Below, one piece after another: positions 46,109 to 56,147 of a stretch of DNA of 64,000 nucleotides. The notes beneath the pieces were generated by a model that searched no databases, was not told where the DNA came from, and saw nothing but the letters and a program-made list of their open reading frames with translations. How positions within the stretch are numbered: the stretch's first letter is position 1; each line of letters begins with the position of its first letter. The position numbers and the translations under genes are program-made. This stretch comes from Vibrio rarus (GTDB lineage Bacteria > Pseudomonadota > Gammaproteobacteria > Enterobacterales > Vibrionaceae), in contig NZ_AP024900.1 in NCBI RefSeq assembly GCF_024347075.1, positions 1,798,001 to 1,862,000 of the forward strand, given 5' to 3'.

Positions 46109-46795
46109 CTATAACCAATTATCCCCACAACTGAACGCAATAATCTGGCTAATTTCATTGAAACTGCGCCCCGACTCTGCCTGCCAATGGCAAAACGCCT
46201 TGTTCGTCGCCGTGCGAGATTTTTTAGTGTCGCGTCCACCATCAATAATATGGTAACTGCGCAGGTAACCTTCCACATCGCCCGATAAGATAAAGGTATC
46301 GACGCCCATTTGTCGCAAGGCATAAGGCCCGGTATTGCCACCCAATCGACTGCCATTCTTTTTTAAATAGTCCCATAGCCCAGTGATATTATCGGCAGGC
46401 CAATGAGCGATCATGTTGCCAAAAGAGCCATGCTCTAATCTGGCATTCATGATCATTTCAGCATTTTTCTTAATGGTCATTACCTTGGCAAAGTGACGAA
46501 TAATCTTTGGATCGGCGGCTTTCATCTCCCACTGCTCGTCCGAGAGCATCAGTAATAACTCAGGCTTAAACGCAAAAAAGTGCTGTTCAAAGTTGGGCCA
46601 CTTGTTGCTCACCACTTTCCAAGACATGCCAGATTGAAACACTTTCAAACTGAAGATGGATAACCAGCGATCATCTGGGATCTGGCTGATCTCAGTGGCA
46701 GTAAAAGGCGGTGAGAGTAATAACTCAAGTTGCCCGTCGCCTCCTTTTCGCTGAGAAGCACGCCGGTAGATATCAGAAAATTTTTCAAGATGCAT
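46109..46795 (-). CDS. DNA-3-methyladenine glycosylase I family protein
   Basis: 228 residues from ATG 46795 (MHLEKFSDIYRRA); an upstream in-frame start would add an unlikely hydrophobic leader. Tag family (PF03352) features: WLSIFSLKVFQSGMSWKVVSNKWPNF in three parts and the C-terminal SGDVEGYLRSYHIIDGG. Longer than E. coli Tag (187), with extra N- and C-terminal residues. The canonical zinc-binding N-terminal Cys is not evident, so its substrate range may differ. Confidence 0.82.
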   Translation of the reverse strand: MHLEKFSDIYRRASQRKGGDGQLELLLSPPFTATEISQIPDDRWLSIFSLKVFQSGMSWKVVSNKWPNFEQHFFAFKPELLLMLSDEQWEMKAADPKIIRHFAKVMTIKKNAEMIMNARLEHGSFGNMIAHWPADNITGLWDYLKKNGSRLGGNTGPYALRQMGVDTFILSGDVEGYLRSYHIIDGGRDTKKSRTATNKAFCHWQAESGRSFNEISQIIAFSCGDNWL

Positions 46796-46891
46796 AACAA
46801 ACCTAATCAATATGAAAAATGGCACTGGCTGGTAAAAAACCAAGCTCAATGCCATTGATGTCAATAACACAATACCAAATACGATAAACCG

Positions 46892-47641
46892 TTAAAAATC
46901 ATCGTCCAGATAGTCATCCAGATAATCTTCTTGCTCTTCGTCCACCGCTTCGTTATCGGTAATTTGTGCTTTGTAGTCCCTACGTTGTAAAAACACGTCA
47001 CGAGTTAACACGTAAGGATCTGGGGAGTTTTTAATCGCGCTTTCTTGAGCCACTAATGCAGAGCGGGTTTCCATGCCTTCAAAGAACCACTTCCCTAAGC
47101 TCGCCCAAACGTTAAGATAGGATAACGGCGGATAAAGGTCATCAGCAAAGTCCCCTGCTTCACGCAAAGTCCACGGACCATAAGCGGGAAACATAAAGTA
47201 CCAACCGTTGCCCACACCCCATTTACCTAATACGTCACTAAAGGCACGATCATCTTGCTTAGCTATGCCCCCTTGAGCGGCCGCATCATATAAACCTGCC
47301 ACACCAAAGGTGGTATTTATCCAAAAGCGATTTAAGTGAACTAAGGCCAGTGAGCCGTTACCCATCAAAGCATTGTTTATCACACTGGCTGGCTCATCTA
47401 GGTTGGCCAGAAAATTGCTGATACCGGTACGGATAAAACGGGGCGTATAGCCGGTATAGGTGAGCGAAACGGGACGCACTAAATAAGGGTCGAGGATTTC
47501 TGAGTTAAAATCCCACATGACGCGGTTAAAGCTGGCAAAAGGATCATTCGCTGTCGAAGGGGCGCTACTGGCACTCTGTTGCTGTGGATGAGAAGCACAG
47601 CCAGCCATTAATGTGACAAGTAGTAACCATATTCTATACAT
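46892..47641 (-). CDS. mlaA: MlaA (VacJ) lipoprotein
   Basis: 249 residues. Lipobox LMAGC (Cys15). Core motifs NDPFASFNRVMWDFNSEI, RFWINTTFGVAGLYD and YFMFPAYGPWTLRE are diagnostic. MlaA removes phospholipids from the outer leaflet of the outer membrane and passes them to MlaC. The C-terminus is very acidic (YLDDYLDDDF). A hairpin without T-run lies between ccmI and this gene. Confidence 0.95.
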   Translation of the reverse strand: MYRIWLLLVTLMAGCASHPQQQSASSAPSTANDPFASFNRVMWDFNSEILDPYLVRPVSLTYTGYTPRFIRTGISNFLANLDEPASVINNALMGNGSLALVHLNRFWINTTFGVAGLYDAAAQGGIAKQDDRAFSDVLGKWGVGNGWYFMFPAYGPWTLREAGDFADDLYPPLSYLNVWASLGKWFFEGMETRSALVAQESAIKNSPDPYVLTRDVFLQRRDYKAQITDNEAVDEEQEDYLDDYLDDDF

Positions 47642-47674
47642 ACAGGAAGTCCATCCCCTTATTCTTCGACAATC

Positions 47675-47710
47675 AATCAGGGTGTAGAGGCTACGCCACT
47701 ACACCTGATT
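47675..47710. other. Inverted repeat between mlaA and ccmI
   Basis: AATCAGGGTGTAG and CTACACCTGATT pair with one bulged base around an 11-base loop. No T-run on either side. It may stabilise or process mRNA between ccmI and mlaA. Confidence 0.4.
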
Positions 47711-47713
47711 CGT

Positions 47714-48937
47714 CTAGTATTGACTATCTATAACTAAAGTTACATCGTCTCCCTTAGCCGTAATCGCACTTTCACCATACCAATCACCGCCTTTAGTGGC
47801 GACATTTCCATCAGTATCAATGCGAGCCCGTACAATAAACTGTTCTAAATTAGACAATTTATTGCCTTCTAGCATACTGTTGCCATCATCCATCATGATC
47901 ATACGAGGAAAAGCCCCTAGATCATAACGAGCAGCAGCAATGGGCATTGCAGAGCCATCGGCTCCATGTACAGACACTATCAACACGCCTTGTGCAGGAA
48001 GCGTGACACGGCTATCAAGGGAGATATCAATCCGCACGACACCTTCAGCCATAGGTTGCGAAGTCCCCACTAACTTATCTCTAGCACTATTAATGCTACG
48101 TTCAAGCATTTCATAGCGACCATCTTCAGGGCCAATTAACTGCTGCATGGTGCGCCAATAACGAATGGCTCCTGCGTAGTCCGATTTTTCAAAAGCACTA
48201 AATGCCAATAGTGAGAACACTCTTAGATCCACATAGTCCTTACGCAGTAAATCGTGCAATAAGCGTTCCGCTTCTAAATGATCCACTTCATCATTTGATA
48301 GGGTCATGGCTTGTGCTAAGCCCAACTGCACATCGGCATTATCTGGCTCTAACTGTCTAGCACGCTTCATGGCGCCAATGGCTGTTGGGATATCACGATT
48401 GGCCAAACCTATGCGTCCTAATAATAGCCAACCCGTAGCATCATCGCTGTTTTTATGCAGGCTAGTTCTCAGGGCTAAGGTCAGGTCATCCATTTCATCA
48501 TCCGTTAATGACTCACCATTGGCTCCCATTAGTTTTTGGCTCAGCGCCGGTAAGTTAGCACTGACTTCTTGCCAATGCTGTACTTTCTCTATAGCACCAA
48601 ATTTAGCATAAAAGCCGTAGGATACTCCAAGCAACAACACCGCTGACACTATGGCCACCAATAGTGGAGAAGCCAGTGTGGTAGAAGCCAATTGTTGATT
48701 TTGCGGAATATCATCCAACAAGGCTTGTTTCAGATCGACGATCAGCTCGTCTTTATCCACCACTATGCCTTCATCATCTTCCACCGCTAACTCCGCCACT
48801 CGCTCTTTGAAGATGGCTTTGTTTAACTCATCACGGCGCTCGGCATCATTCACCGCTTGTTTTCTTATTAGTGGTATCACTATTAACGCTGCGGAAAACA
48901 GCACAATAATGAAGGTAGCTATCCAAAACAACGTCAT
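47714..48937 (-). CDS. ccmI: Cytochrome c maturation protein CcmI
   Basis: 407 residues. Two membrane helices (N-terminal FWIATFIIVLFSAALIVIPL and LLVAIVSAVLLLGVSYGFY) around a cytoplasmic Glu/Asp-rich loop, then TPR repeats (GWLLLGRIGLANRDIPTAIG) and a C-terminal beta domain. CcmI holds apocytochrome c for the CcmFH haem ligase. One-base overlap with ccmH. Confidence 0.93.
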   Translation of the reverse strand: MTLFWIATFIIVLFSAALIVIPLIRKQAVNDAERRDELNKAIFKERVAELAVEDDEGIVVDKDELIVDLKQALLDDIPQNQQLASTTLASPLLVAIVSAVLLLGVSYGFYAKFGAIEKVQHWQEVSANLPALSQKLMGANGESLTDDEMDDLTLALRTSLHKNSDDATGWLLLGRIGLANRDIPTAIGAMKRARQLEPDNADVQLGLAQAMTLSNDEVDHLEAERLLHDLLRKDYVDLRVFSLLAFSAFEKSDYAGAIRYWRTMQQLIGPEDGRYEMLERSINSARDKLVGTSQPMAEGVVRIDISLDSRVTLPAQGVLIVSVHGADGSAMPIAAARYDLGAFPRMIMMDDGNSMLEGNKLSNLEQFIVRARIDTDGNVATKGGDWYGESAITAKGDDVTLVIDSQY

Positions 48938-49413
48938 TATTTGTTGTCTCCATCGTCGTTTTTAAGCAAGGCATCAAGGCGTTGCTGTTCTTCATCACTC
49001 AAGGTCTTGGTGTTAGATACCTTTGCAGGTTTACGTCGACTTCGGGTAAGGATAAAAGTGAAACCAATCACTACTACACACAAAGGGCCAAGCCATAAAA
49101 TGGCCGTTGCGAGAGTAAAGGGAGGATTGTAGGTGACAAAGTTGCCATAACGAGCCACCATATAATCAATGATATCTTGCTTTGATTGCCCTTCCTTGGT
49201 CATTTCATAGACTTTTTGTCGAAGATCCAAAGCCAGTTCTGCATTGGAATCACCAATAGTATTGTTTTGGCACTTAGGGCAACGCAGGGTTTGATTTAAC
49301 TCATGAAACTGCTGCTCTTGCTGCGGGGTATCAAACTCATGCACTTCTATTACAGCATAAGCTGATACGCTCACCATGATGGAAACGAAACCGGCTATTA
49401 ACCACTTTTTCAT
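48937..49413 (-). CDS. ccmH: Cytochrome c maturation protein CcmH
   Basis: 158 residues. Signal/anchor at the N-terminus, redox motif LRCPKCQNNTI (CxxC) that reduces apocytochrome or CcmG, and one membrane span (LATAILWLGPLCVVVIGFTF). It corresponds to the N-terminal (CcmL-type) part of E. coli CcmH; the TPR part is the separate ccmI here. Confidence 0.95.
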   Translation of the reverse strand: MKKWLIAGFVSIMVSVSAYAVIEVHEFDTPQQEQQFHELNQTLRCPKCQNNTIGDSNAELALDLRQKVYEMTKEGQSKQDIIDYMVARYGNFVTYNPPFTLATAILWLGPLCVVVIGFTFILTRSRRKPAKVSNTKTLSDEEQQRLDALLKNDDGDNK

Positions 49414-49964
49414 GATTTCACCTCATCCAACATCTTCTGGTACATAGGACCTAGCTTTTCACTCCAGTTTTGTCCGTTAACGTCACCGACATGGCGATAA
49501 CGAATCACACCTTGCGCATCAATTAAAAAGGTTTCTGGAGCGCCGTACACGCCAAGATCAAGTCCTAACATTCCTTTACCATCAAACAAACTCACCACAT
49601 AAGGATTGCCCAGTTCTTGCAACCACTTAATGGCTTTGGCTCGGTCATCTTTATAATTCAAACCGATGATTTTCACCCCTTGTGCGGAGAGTTCATTTAA
49701 GTATTGATGCTCCGCATAACAGGTTGGGCACCATGTTGCCCAGACATTAAGCAGCAATGGTTGGCCTGTAAAAATAGCTTGGTCGTGCTGCAAGCCTGGG
49801 GTTTCTAAATCCTCAAGCGTAAATAGTGGCACTTTTTTGCCAATTAACACCGACTCCAACTTTGTGGGATCGTCACCGCCAGCATTTTTGTTGAGCTGAG
49901 TGGCAAATACCGCCGCCAACAGCAAAAACACCACCAGAGGGACAAATAATACTTTTCTATTCAT
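49410..49964 (-). CDS. ccmG: Thiol:disulfide interchange protein CcmG/DsbE
   Basis: 184 residues. One N-terminal membrane anchor, then a thioredoxin fold with active site ATWCPTCYAEH and the cis-Pro segment YGAPETFLID. Keeps the apocytochrome CXXCH cysteines reduced. Overlaps ccmH by 4 nt and ccmF by one. Confidence 0.96.
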   Translation of the reverse strand: MNRKVLFVPLVVFLLLAAVFATQLNKNAGGDDPTKLESVLIGKKVPLFTLEDLETPGLQHDQAIFTGQPLLLNVWATWCPTCYAEHQYLNELSAQGVKIIGLNYKDDRAKAIKWLQELGNPYVVSLFDGKGMLGLDLGVYGAPETFLIDAQGVIRYRHVGDVNGQNWSEKLGPMYQKMLDEVKS

Positions 49965-51922
49965 TACGACTCCTTTTTCGCGGCTTTATTGCGAAAACGG
50001 TAACGACGGTCACTAATGGCAATTGCGCCACCCAGCGCCATCAATAAGCTGCCTGCCCAAATCCAGCGTACAAAAGGTTTATAGTAAATTCGTACTGCCC
50101 AAGAAATATCATCATCAAGTTTTTCACCTAGAGCGATATAGAGATCTCGCGTCACCCCAGCATCAATGGCGGCTTCAGTCATCATACTACGTGCCGTGGT
50201 ATAGAAGCGTTTTTCTGCATGTAAGGTATTGATGTGCTTGCCATCTTTAGTGACATCAAAATCTGCAATGTAGCCATCATAGTTCGGGCCATCATTGTCT
50301 CTGAGTTGGTCAAAGTAGAAGTTATAACCTTCAATTTTGAAGCTTTCACCTGGTGCTAAACGCACATCACGTTCAATACTGTAGTTTTGCACCATAGCAA
50401 TGCCGATCACTGATACCGCCAAACCAATATGAGCAAACATCATCGCCCAGTGGCTTCTTGGTAGGCGCGTAATGCCGATAGCAAAGCTATGACGGTGCGT
50501 GGCTCTTTGGTGTAGTTCATAACCATGCAAACAGATAATCCACAGCGCCATCACCCAACCAAGATAAGCTAGACCAGTAAAGCGCTCTGCAAGCAGGAAT
50601 ACGAAGCCGGCACCTAACAATAGCGACGCGACGCCACTGATTAACAATGGTTTTTTCAGCTTAGCTAGGGTATCGCGCTTCCAGCGCATCAAAGGACCAA
50701 TGCCCAATAGGAAGGCGAACGGCACCATTAACCAAGTAAATAAAGTATTAAAGAACGGCGCACCAATGGACACCGAACCTAAACCGATTTGTTTATGAAT
50801 AAGGGGTAATAAAGTGCCGACTAACACCACCACTAAAGCAGCAATGAGCAACACATTATTAGAAAGTAAGGCGTTTTCACGGGAAATTAAATCAAAATTA
50901 CCCCGCACACGTACCGATGATCCCTTCAATGCAAACAGCAGTAATGAACCGCCAATGATAAAGACGAGGAAGGCGAGAATAAACATGCCTCGCGCTGGAT
51001 CAGAGGCAAAAGAGTGTACCGACACTAAAATGCCAGAACGCACTAAGAAGGTGCCTAGCAAACTCAAAGAGAACGCCGAAATCGCTAACAATACGGTCCA
51101 AGCCTTAAAGGTGCCGCGTTTTTCTGTTACAGCTAATGAGTGCATTAACGCGGTGCCCGCAAGCCAAGGCATAAAGGAGGCATTTTCCACGGGATCCCAG
51201 AACCACCAACCGCCCCAGCCCAATTCATAATAAGCCCACCATGAACCAAGAGAAATACCGACGGTTAGGAATGACCAAGCGGCAATGGTCCAAGGACGAG
51301 ACCAACGTGCCCATGCGGTATCTAGACGCCCGGTCATTAAGGAGGCAATAGCAAAAGAAAACGCCACCGAGAAGCCCACATACCCCATATACAACATAGG
51401 AGGATGTATGATGAGTCCGGGGTCTTGCAGTAATGGATTTAAATCACGACCATCGACAGGGAAATAGGGCAAGGTTCGATCAAAGGGATTGGATGTCACA
51501 ATAATAAACAGCAAAAACCCGACCATAATGAGGCCCATGACCGCCAGCACTCTCGCCACAGACTCTTGAGGCATGCCTTTACTAAAGGTCGCCACCGCAA
51601 CAGTCCAAGCTGCCTGAATCAATACCCATAATAAAAGGGAGCCTTCGTGCGCCCCCCACACCGCAGTAATGCGATAGTACCAAGGTAAATTACTGTTAGA
51701 GTTGTTAGCAACGTATTGCAGCGTAAAATCGTTGTGATAAAAAGACCAACACAAAATGTAAAACGATATCGCTAGCAGGATAAACATGCCCCAAGACAAT
51801 GGTCTAGAGGTGTTCATTAATAAGGCGTTGTTTTTAGCCGCCCCCCACAAAGGGAGCACACTTAACAATACCGCCATCGCCAGCGAAACGATAAGGGCAA
51901 AATGGCCTAACTCAGCAATCAT
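49964..51922 (-). CDS. ccmF: Haem lyase CcmF
   Basis: 652 residues with about 15 membrane helices. Tryptophan-rich WWD motif [17 protein letters not shown] and the N-terminal [19 protein letters not shown] segment are conserved. Catalyses haem attachment to apocytochrome c with CcmH/I. Overlaps ccmE by 4 nt. Confidence 0.97.
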   Translation of the reverse strand: MIAELGHFALIVSLAMAVLLSVLPLWGAAKNNALLMNTSRPLSWGMFILLAISFYILCWSFYHNDFTLQYVANNSNSNLPWYYRITAVWGAHEGSLLLWVLIQAAWTVAVATFSKGMPQESVARVLAVMGLIMVGFLLFIIVTSNPFDRTLPYFPVDGRDLNPLLQDPGLIIHPPMLYMGYVGFSVAFSFAIASLMTGRLDTAWARWSRPWTIAAWSFLTVGISLGSWWAYYELGWGGWWFWDPVENASFMPWLAGTALMHSLAVTEKRGTFKAWTVLLAISAFSLSLLGTFLVRSGILVSVHSFASDPARGMFILAFLVFIIGGSLLLFALKGSSVRVRGNFDLISRENALLSNNVLLIAALVVVLVGTLLPLIHKQIGLGSVSIGAPFFNTLFTWLMVPFAFLLGIGPLMRWKRDTLAKLKKPLLISGVASLLLGAGFVFLLAERFTGLAYLGWVMALWIICLHGYELHQRATHRHSFAIGITRLPRSHWAMMFAHIGLAVSVIGIAMVQNYSIERDVRLAPGESFKIEGYNFYFDQLRDNDGPNYDGYIADFDVTKDGKHINTLHAEKRFYTTARSMMTEAAIDAGVTRDLYIALGEKLDDDISWAVRIYYKPFVRWIWAGSLLMALGGAIAISDRRYRFRNKAAKKES

Positions 51923-52404
51923 TGACCACTTCCTTGTTTTTGTTCTTGAGTATATTCAAGAGGCTCGTGAACCACTTCCATCGCTTCGGCAATTTCCGGT
52001 GGCATATATTCTTCATCGTGTTTAGCCAGTACTTCAAAGGCCGCCACAGTGTGACTGTCTGTTAACACACCTTGCGCCACAATCCCTTGTCCTTCACGAA
52101 ACAGATCCGGCAAAATGCCATCATAGGTAACGGTAACCGCAGGGCCTACATCGGCCACATCAAACGACACTTGTAGAGACTCTGAATCACGAGAAACCGT
52201 ACCAGCAACCACCATGCCGCCAATGCGCAATCGCTGGCCAATTTCCGGCTTTTCGCCATTCGCCTTGCCATTAACAATTTCTGTAGGTGTATAAAATAGA
52301 TCCATGTTTTGATTCAAGGCGTACAGCATCAAACCAACGGTTGCCCCCAAACCCACCAACAGAGCGACAATTAAGCCCATCCTCTTTTTACGTCTAGGAT
52401 TCAT
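51919..52404 (-). CDS. ccmE: Haem chaperone CcmE
   Basis: 161 residues. Membrane anchor ([19 protein letters not shown]), OB-fold domain, and the covalent haem-binding His129 in [11 protein letters not shown]. Carries haem from CcmC to CcmF. Overlaps ccmD by 4 nt. Confidence 0.97.
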   Translation of the reverse strand: MNPRRKKRMGLIVALLVGLGATVGLMLYALNQNMDLFYTPTEIVNGKANGEKPEIGQRLRIGGMVVAGTVSRDSESLQVSFDVADVGPAVTVTYDGILPDLFREGQGIVAQGVLTDSHTVAAFEVLAKHDEEYMPPEIAEAMEVVHEPLEYTQEQKQGSGQ

Positions 52405-52607
52405 AGCGTGTTCTCCATATTTTTAGCCGCATCAATACGTGCTTGACGCGCCATTTTATTATTCACTTCTTTTAAAGCTGCTTTGTTTTCAAGGCAACTA
52501 ACGAAAAAAATTAAACCCAAAGCGCCAAAAGTAATGATAAAGGCCGCCCATACATAGAAGGCATAGCCTCCCATTAACAAAAAATCAGAAAAGGAATCAA
52601 AATGCAT
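52401..52607 (-). CDS. ccmD: Haem exporter protein CcmD
   Basis: 68 residues, one membrane helix ([22 protein letters not shown]) and a charged cytoplasmic tail, as in CcmD. Helps release holo-CcmE from CcmABC. Starts 3 nt after the ccmC stop. Confidence 0.93.
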   Translation of the reverse strand: MHFDSFSDFLLMGGYAFYVWAAFIITFGALGLIFFVSCLENKAALKEVNNKMARQARIDAAKNMENTL

Positions 52608-52610
52608 ACG

Positions 52611-53360
52611 TTACCTATTAATAAAAGTACGTTTAGCCAATTGTTGCACCCAAGGTCGATGACCCTCTTTTTGCAAAATTGCGGTTCTAAAACGAATGAG
52701 CGTGACGGCGCCTAAAAAGAAAGCAAAGCCAAAGATGTTCAGTAATAACGGCCACAACATATCGTTGGAAATAGACGGTTTAGCAAACTGAGTAATGGTG
52801 GCGCCTTGATGAAGGGTGTTCCACCACTCCACTGAGAAATGGATAATCGGTAAATTAATAACGCCAACCACAGCCAAAATACCGGCCGCTTTAGCCGCTG
52901 TTTTTTGGTCATCAAAGGCATGATATAAACCGATAACACCGAGATAAAGAAACAGCAATACCAATTCAGAGGTTAAGCGTGCATCCCAAACCCACCAAGT
53001 GCCCCACATAGGTTTACCCCAAATAGCCCCGGTTAACAGAGCAATAAAGGTAAATATCGCCCCTACAGGTGCCATGGCTAACGCGGCAATACTGGCCAAG
53101 CGCAACTGCCAAACTAGGCCGATAAATGCGGCAATAGCCATGGACATATAAGCGCCCATGGACCATATAGCAGACGGCACATGAATATAAATAATGCGGA
53201 AGCTGTCACCTTGTTGATAATCACTCGGGGCAAACGCAAGCCCCCATACTGTGCCTATCGCAAGGCAGCAGACAGCAAAGCCCACAAACCAAGGTTGCAG
53301 TTTTCCACACAAGTTATACGTTGCTTCAGGTTTTGCGTAAGGATGGAGCCACTTCCACAT
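52611..53360 (-). CDS. ccmC: Haem exporter protein CcmC
   Basis: 249 residues, six membrane helices, WWD signature WGTWWVWDARLTSELVLL and flanking haem-ligand His residues (IYIHVPSA, IIHFSVEWW). Loads haem onto CcmE. Separated from ccmB by only 26 nt. Confidence 0.97.
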   Translation of the reverse strand: MWKWLHPYAKPEATYNLCGKLQPWFVGFAVCCLAIGTVWGLAFAPSDYQQGDSFRIIYIHVPSAIWSMGAYMSMAIAAFIGLVWQLRLASIAALAMAPVGAIFTFIALLTGAIWGKPMWGTWWVWDARLTSELVLLFLYLGVIGLYHAFDDQKTAAKAAGILAVVGVINLPIIHFSVEWWNTLHQGATITQFAKPSISNDMLWPLLLNIFGFAFFLGAVTLIRFRTAILQKEGHRPWVQQLAKRTFINR

Positions 53361-53386
53361 AGTTTTTACTCTCAGAAAAATTAAAT

Positions 53387-54055
53387 TTAATTGACCGATA
53401 CTCGCAACGCTGCACTCGTTGCGAAGGGAGTTAATGTTATCGAACCCAGCAAAATGGCGGCTAACACCGCGAGCTGACCGTTATAAGCCACGCCAAGGCC
53501 CGCAGCATCAATAGCGGACGTGGCAAAAATAAGTACTGGAATATAGAGCGGTAAGATCAATAAGCTAAGTAAAACACCGCCTTTTTGCAGCCCCACAGTC
53601 AGCGCTACCCCAATGGCACCGAGAAAGCTTAAAGTCGGTGTACCAAGTAATAACGTCATCAATACCGCAATCCACGACTGCCAATCCAAGCTCAGCAGTA
53701 CCGCAAGTAAAGGGCTAATTAAGATAAGAGGCAGGCCGGTCAATATCCAATGGGCAATCACTTTGGCTATAACCACTAGTGGCAACGGCAACGGCATGAG
53801 CATCAGTTGTTCCAGTGCTCCATCTTGATAGTCATCGCGAAATAAGCGTTCAAGAGAGAGTAACGCCGCCAGCAATGCCGCCACCCACACAATGCCAGGA
53901 GCTATGCGCATCAATAGCTTAGGCTCAGGGCCAATGCCTAATGGGAATAGAGTAATGACTATGATGAAAAACCACAGAGGGTTAAAAATATCCGCTCGTC
54001 GCCTAAAGGCGATCAACAGTTCACGACGAATGATGGACCACATATGCATTAACAT
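53387..54055 (-). CDS. ccmB: Haem exporter protein CcmB
   Basis: 222 residues with six predicted membrane helices; N-terminal IIRRELLIAFRRRADIFNPLWFF is typical. Membrane partner of the CcmA ATPase. Its start shares one base with the ccmA stop. Confidence 0.96.
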   Translation of the reverse strand: MLMHMWSIIRRELLIAFRRRADIFNPLWFFIIVITLFPLGIGPEPKLLMRIAPGIVWVAALLAALLSLERLFRDDYQDGALEQLMLMPLPLPLVVIAKVIAHWILTGLPLILISPLLAVLLSLDWQSWIAVLMTLLLGTPTLSFLGAIGVALTVGLQKGGVLLSLLILPLYIPVLIFATSAIDAAGLGVAYNGQLAVLAAILLGSITLTPFATSAALRVSVN

Positions 54056-54672
54056 TATTGGCCTAGCCTTATTTTTCGTAGCTGACTGTTATCGGTAAAC
54101 AAATCTTGGTGGGTGGTCAGAAGCACCATACCGCCGTGCTCAATATGCTGTAGGAATAACTGTTCGAGTACCTTAACCCCCTGCTTATCTATAGCAGTCA
54201 GTGGCTCATCAAGAATCCATAGTGGGTGCTTACTTAACCAAAGCCTCGCCAGTGCTACGCGACGTTGTTGCCCTGCAGATAATTGTGCCACGGGAATATC
54301 TTCCCGACCGGCTAAACCCACTTTAGTTAACGCTTGCCACACTTGCTCTTGAGTATATGACTGGTCACTGATTTGCAGATAGAAAGAGAGGTTTTCAAAC
54401 GCACTTAGATCGCGTTTAATGCCCGTTTGATGGCCAAGAAATAGCAGGTCTTGATGAAAACTGTCTCGATCAGAGAAAATAGAATGATGCTTCCATTGCA
54501 CATCACCACTTTCTTTATCCCCTAACCCAGCAATTATGCGTAATAAGGTGGTCTTACCCGTACCATTACGCCCTTCTATTTGCACCAGATCCCCCGCCCC
54601 TACAGTAAAGGAGAGCTTCTCAAATAGAATTCGTTCATCTCTAATTGCGGATAATTCTTTAACCTGCAGCAT
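54055..54672 (-). CDS. ccmA: Haem exporter ATP-binding protein CcmA
   Basis: 205 residues from ATG 54672 ([18 protein letters not shown]), chosen by alignment to the family start; in-frame ATGs at 54684 and 54702 also exist. ABC ATPase: Walker [10 protein letters not shown], signature [14 protein letters not shown], Walker [13 protein letters not shown]. Drives release of haem-loaded CcmE. First gene of the ccm operon. Confidence 0.95.
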   Translation of the reverse strand: MLQVKELSAIRDERILFEKLSFTVGAGDLVQIEGRNGTGKTTLLRIIAGLGDKESGDVQWKHHSIFSDRDSFHQDLLFLGHQTGIKRDLSAFENLSFYLQISDQSYTQEQVWQALTKVGLAGREDIPVAQLSAGQQRRVALARLWLSKHPLWILDEPLTAIDKQGVKVLEQLFLQHIEHGGMVLLTTHQDLFTDNSQLRKIRLGQ

Positions 54673-54791
54673 TGGCCCGTTCATCCATGAAAAAGTATTC
54701 AAATAGTATCACAAGCAATCAAGTGCATCACAGTACAAGCGAACAAGATATAAGCAATATCGATATTTTTAAGTAATTGACTCACAACGAT

Positions 54792-54805
54792 TTGAAGCAC
54801 ATCAA
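54792..54805 (-). promoter_or_regulatory. FNR-like site upstream of ccmA
   Basis: TTGAAGCACATCAA differs from the FNR consensus TTGATNNNNATCAA at one position. About 120 nt upstream of ccmA. Oxygen-limited activation of cytochrome c maturation would make physiological sense. Confidence 0.5.
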
Positions 54806-54875
54806 ACTTCTGAACCACCAGCAAAGTTTCTACGGCGTAACACTTGCTAATATTCAGATGCTAGTATTCAAGATC

Positions 54876-54905
54876 AACAAAGCCCAGAGACATCTGGGCT
54901 TTGTT
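54876..54905. terminator. Terminator near the LysR gene end
   Basis: Perfect 13-bp stem AACAAAGCCCAGA / TCTGGGCTTTGTT with loop GACA, just past the LysR stop on the minus strand. The T-rich part is inside the stem. Confidence 0.75.
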
Positions 54906-54945
54906 AGTGAGTTTTAATTAAACTGACTACGGGTATGTCCCTTTA

Positions 54946-55848
54946 CTAGGCACTCTCTAAGCAACGAGACACCACACTGCCCACCACTTTTCTTTGAATG
55001 GACTGGCTAAGCCAGTGACAGAAAGGGGCCGTTCGCGTATCAAGACACCAACTCAAAGCAATGCCCTTTTTCACTTTCGGCAACAAACGAGAATTGATGA
55101 CTCGCAAATTGTCATATTGCGACAAAATGGCCAATGCATTTTGCGGTATGCAGGCAATGTTTGACCCTGACTCACACATTTTAAACAAGGTATGTATGTC
55201 ATCTATGCGCCATACTGAAGCAATATCTGTGATGGCTTTTAACGACTCAGTTTCAAATTGAGGGGGGATCAAATAGCGATAAGAGCTCAATTCAAACAGT
55301 TGCTCTGCGGAGTTAATACGTGCCAATGCCCCTTCTTCAGCAATCCACACATTTTCCACAACGCCCACATGCTCAGTATGAAACTCTGATGAGGGTAAAA
55401 ACGCATCATCACTGCCAATCACAATATCTAACTCTCTTGATAACAGTAACGCATTCAGAGATCGACTATCTCGATATGTAAGATGCACTTCTACAGAAGA
55501 GAACGTCACCTCAAACTGCTGAATCAAACGAGTGGTATTCTTTGGACACAACAGTGGATCAATACCAATATAAATACGCTGTTTCTGATTTGTTTTTAAT
55601 TGCTCAGCATGAGTCACAAAACGGCTATATTGCGCTTTAACCAAGCGAGCTTGCTTGAGCAAAGCCTGCCCATTATCGTTCAGCGAAATAAAGCGCCCTT
55701 TTCGAGCAAATAACTCATAGTCTAAATCTATCTCAAGATTATGGATAAGTTGACTCACCGCCGACTGGCTTTTTCCTAACTTTTTTGCAGCAAGACTAAA
55801 GGAATTATTCTCTGCAGCTAATATGAATGCTTCAATTGCTTCAATCAT
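54946..55848 (-). CDS. LysR family transcriptional regulator
   Basis: 300 residues. DNA-binding start IEAFILAAENNSFSLAAKKL and SQSAVSQLIHNLEIDLDYELF, then an effector-binding domain. Target unknown. It stands alone between the ccm operon and the tad-linked ligase gene, with its own terminator, and may or may not control either. Nothing in the upstream gap identifies an operator. Confidence 0.92.
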   Translation of the reverse strand: MIEAIEAFILAAENNSFSLAAKKLGKSQSAVSQLIHNLEIDLDYELFARKGRFISLNDNGQALLKQARLVKAQYSRFVTHAEQLKTNQKQRIYIGIDPLLCPKNTTRLIQQFEVTFSSVEVHLTYRDSRSLNALLLSRELDIVIGSDDAFLPSSEFHTEHVGVVENVWIAEEGALARINSAEQLFELSSYRYLIPPQFETESLKAITDIASVWRIDDIHTLFKMCESGSNIACIPQNALAILSQYDNLRVINSRLLPKVKKGIALSWCLDTRTAPFCHWLSQSIQRKVVGSVVSRCLESA

Positions 55849-56147
55849 TGTTTATTTAAAACCCAATTATCACGCCCATATAATGAACTAGAATAAGTAA
55901 TAATTTTTAGTACCAGAAGTTCACTATCGAACATTTCTGGCTTGTATTTGGCTATCTATAGAGAACAGAGATGAATAAACCCACCCCATATGCAACTATA
56001 CTCTTTAAGCGCCATTTATACATAGAAAATGTAATAATTCCATTCGAATAATGTTACACAAATCAGATATTTGAAACGTGTCGCAAAATATATGCGTGAT
56101 GGGCGTGTTATTGGTTGTTAATACAGCAGTAGTTAATAGACCCTTGC

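Noticed and set aside
55860..56117. Imperfect inverted copies of GGGCGTG-TA-TTGG flanking the gap upstream of the LysR gene
   Set aside because: Only about 16 bp with gaps, and no transposase or target duplication; likely chance or an unrecognisable remnant.
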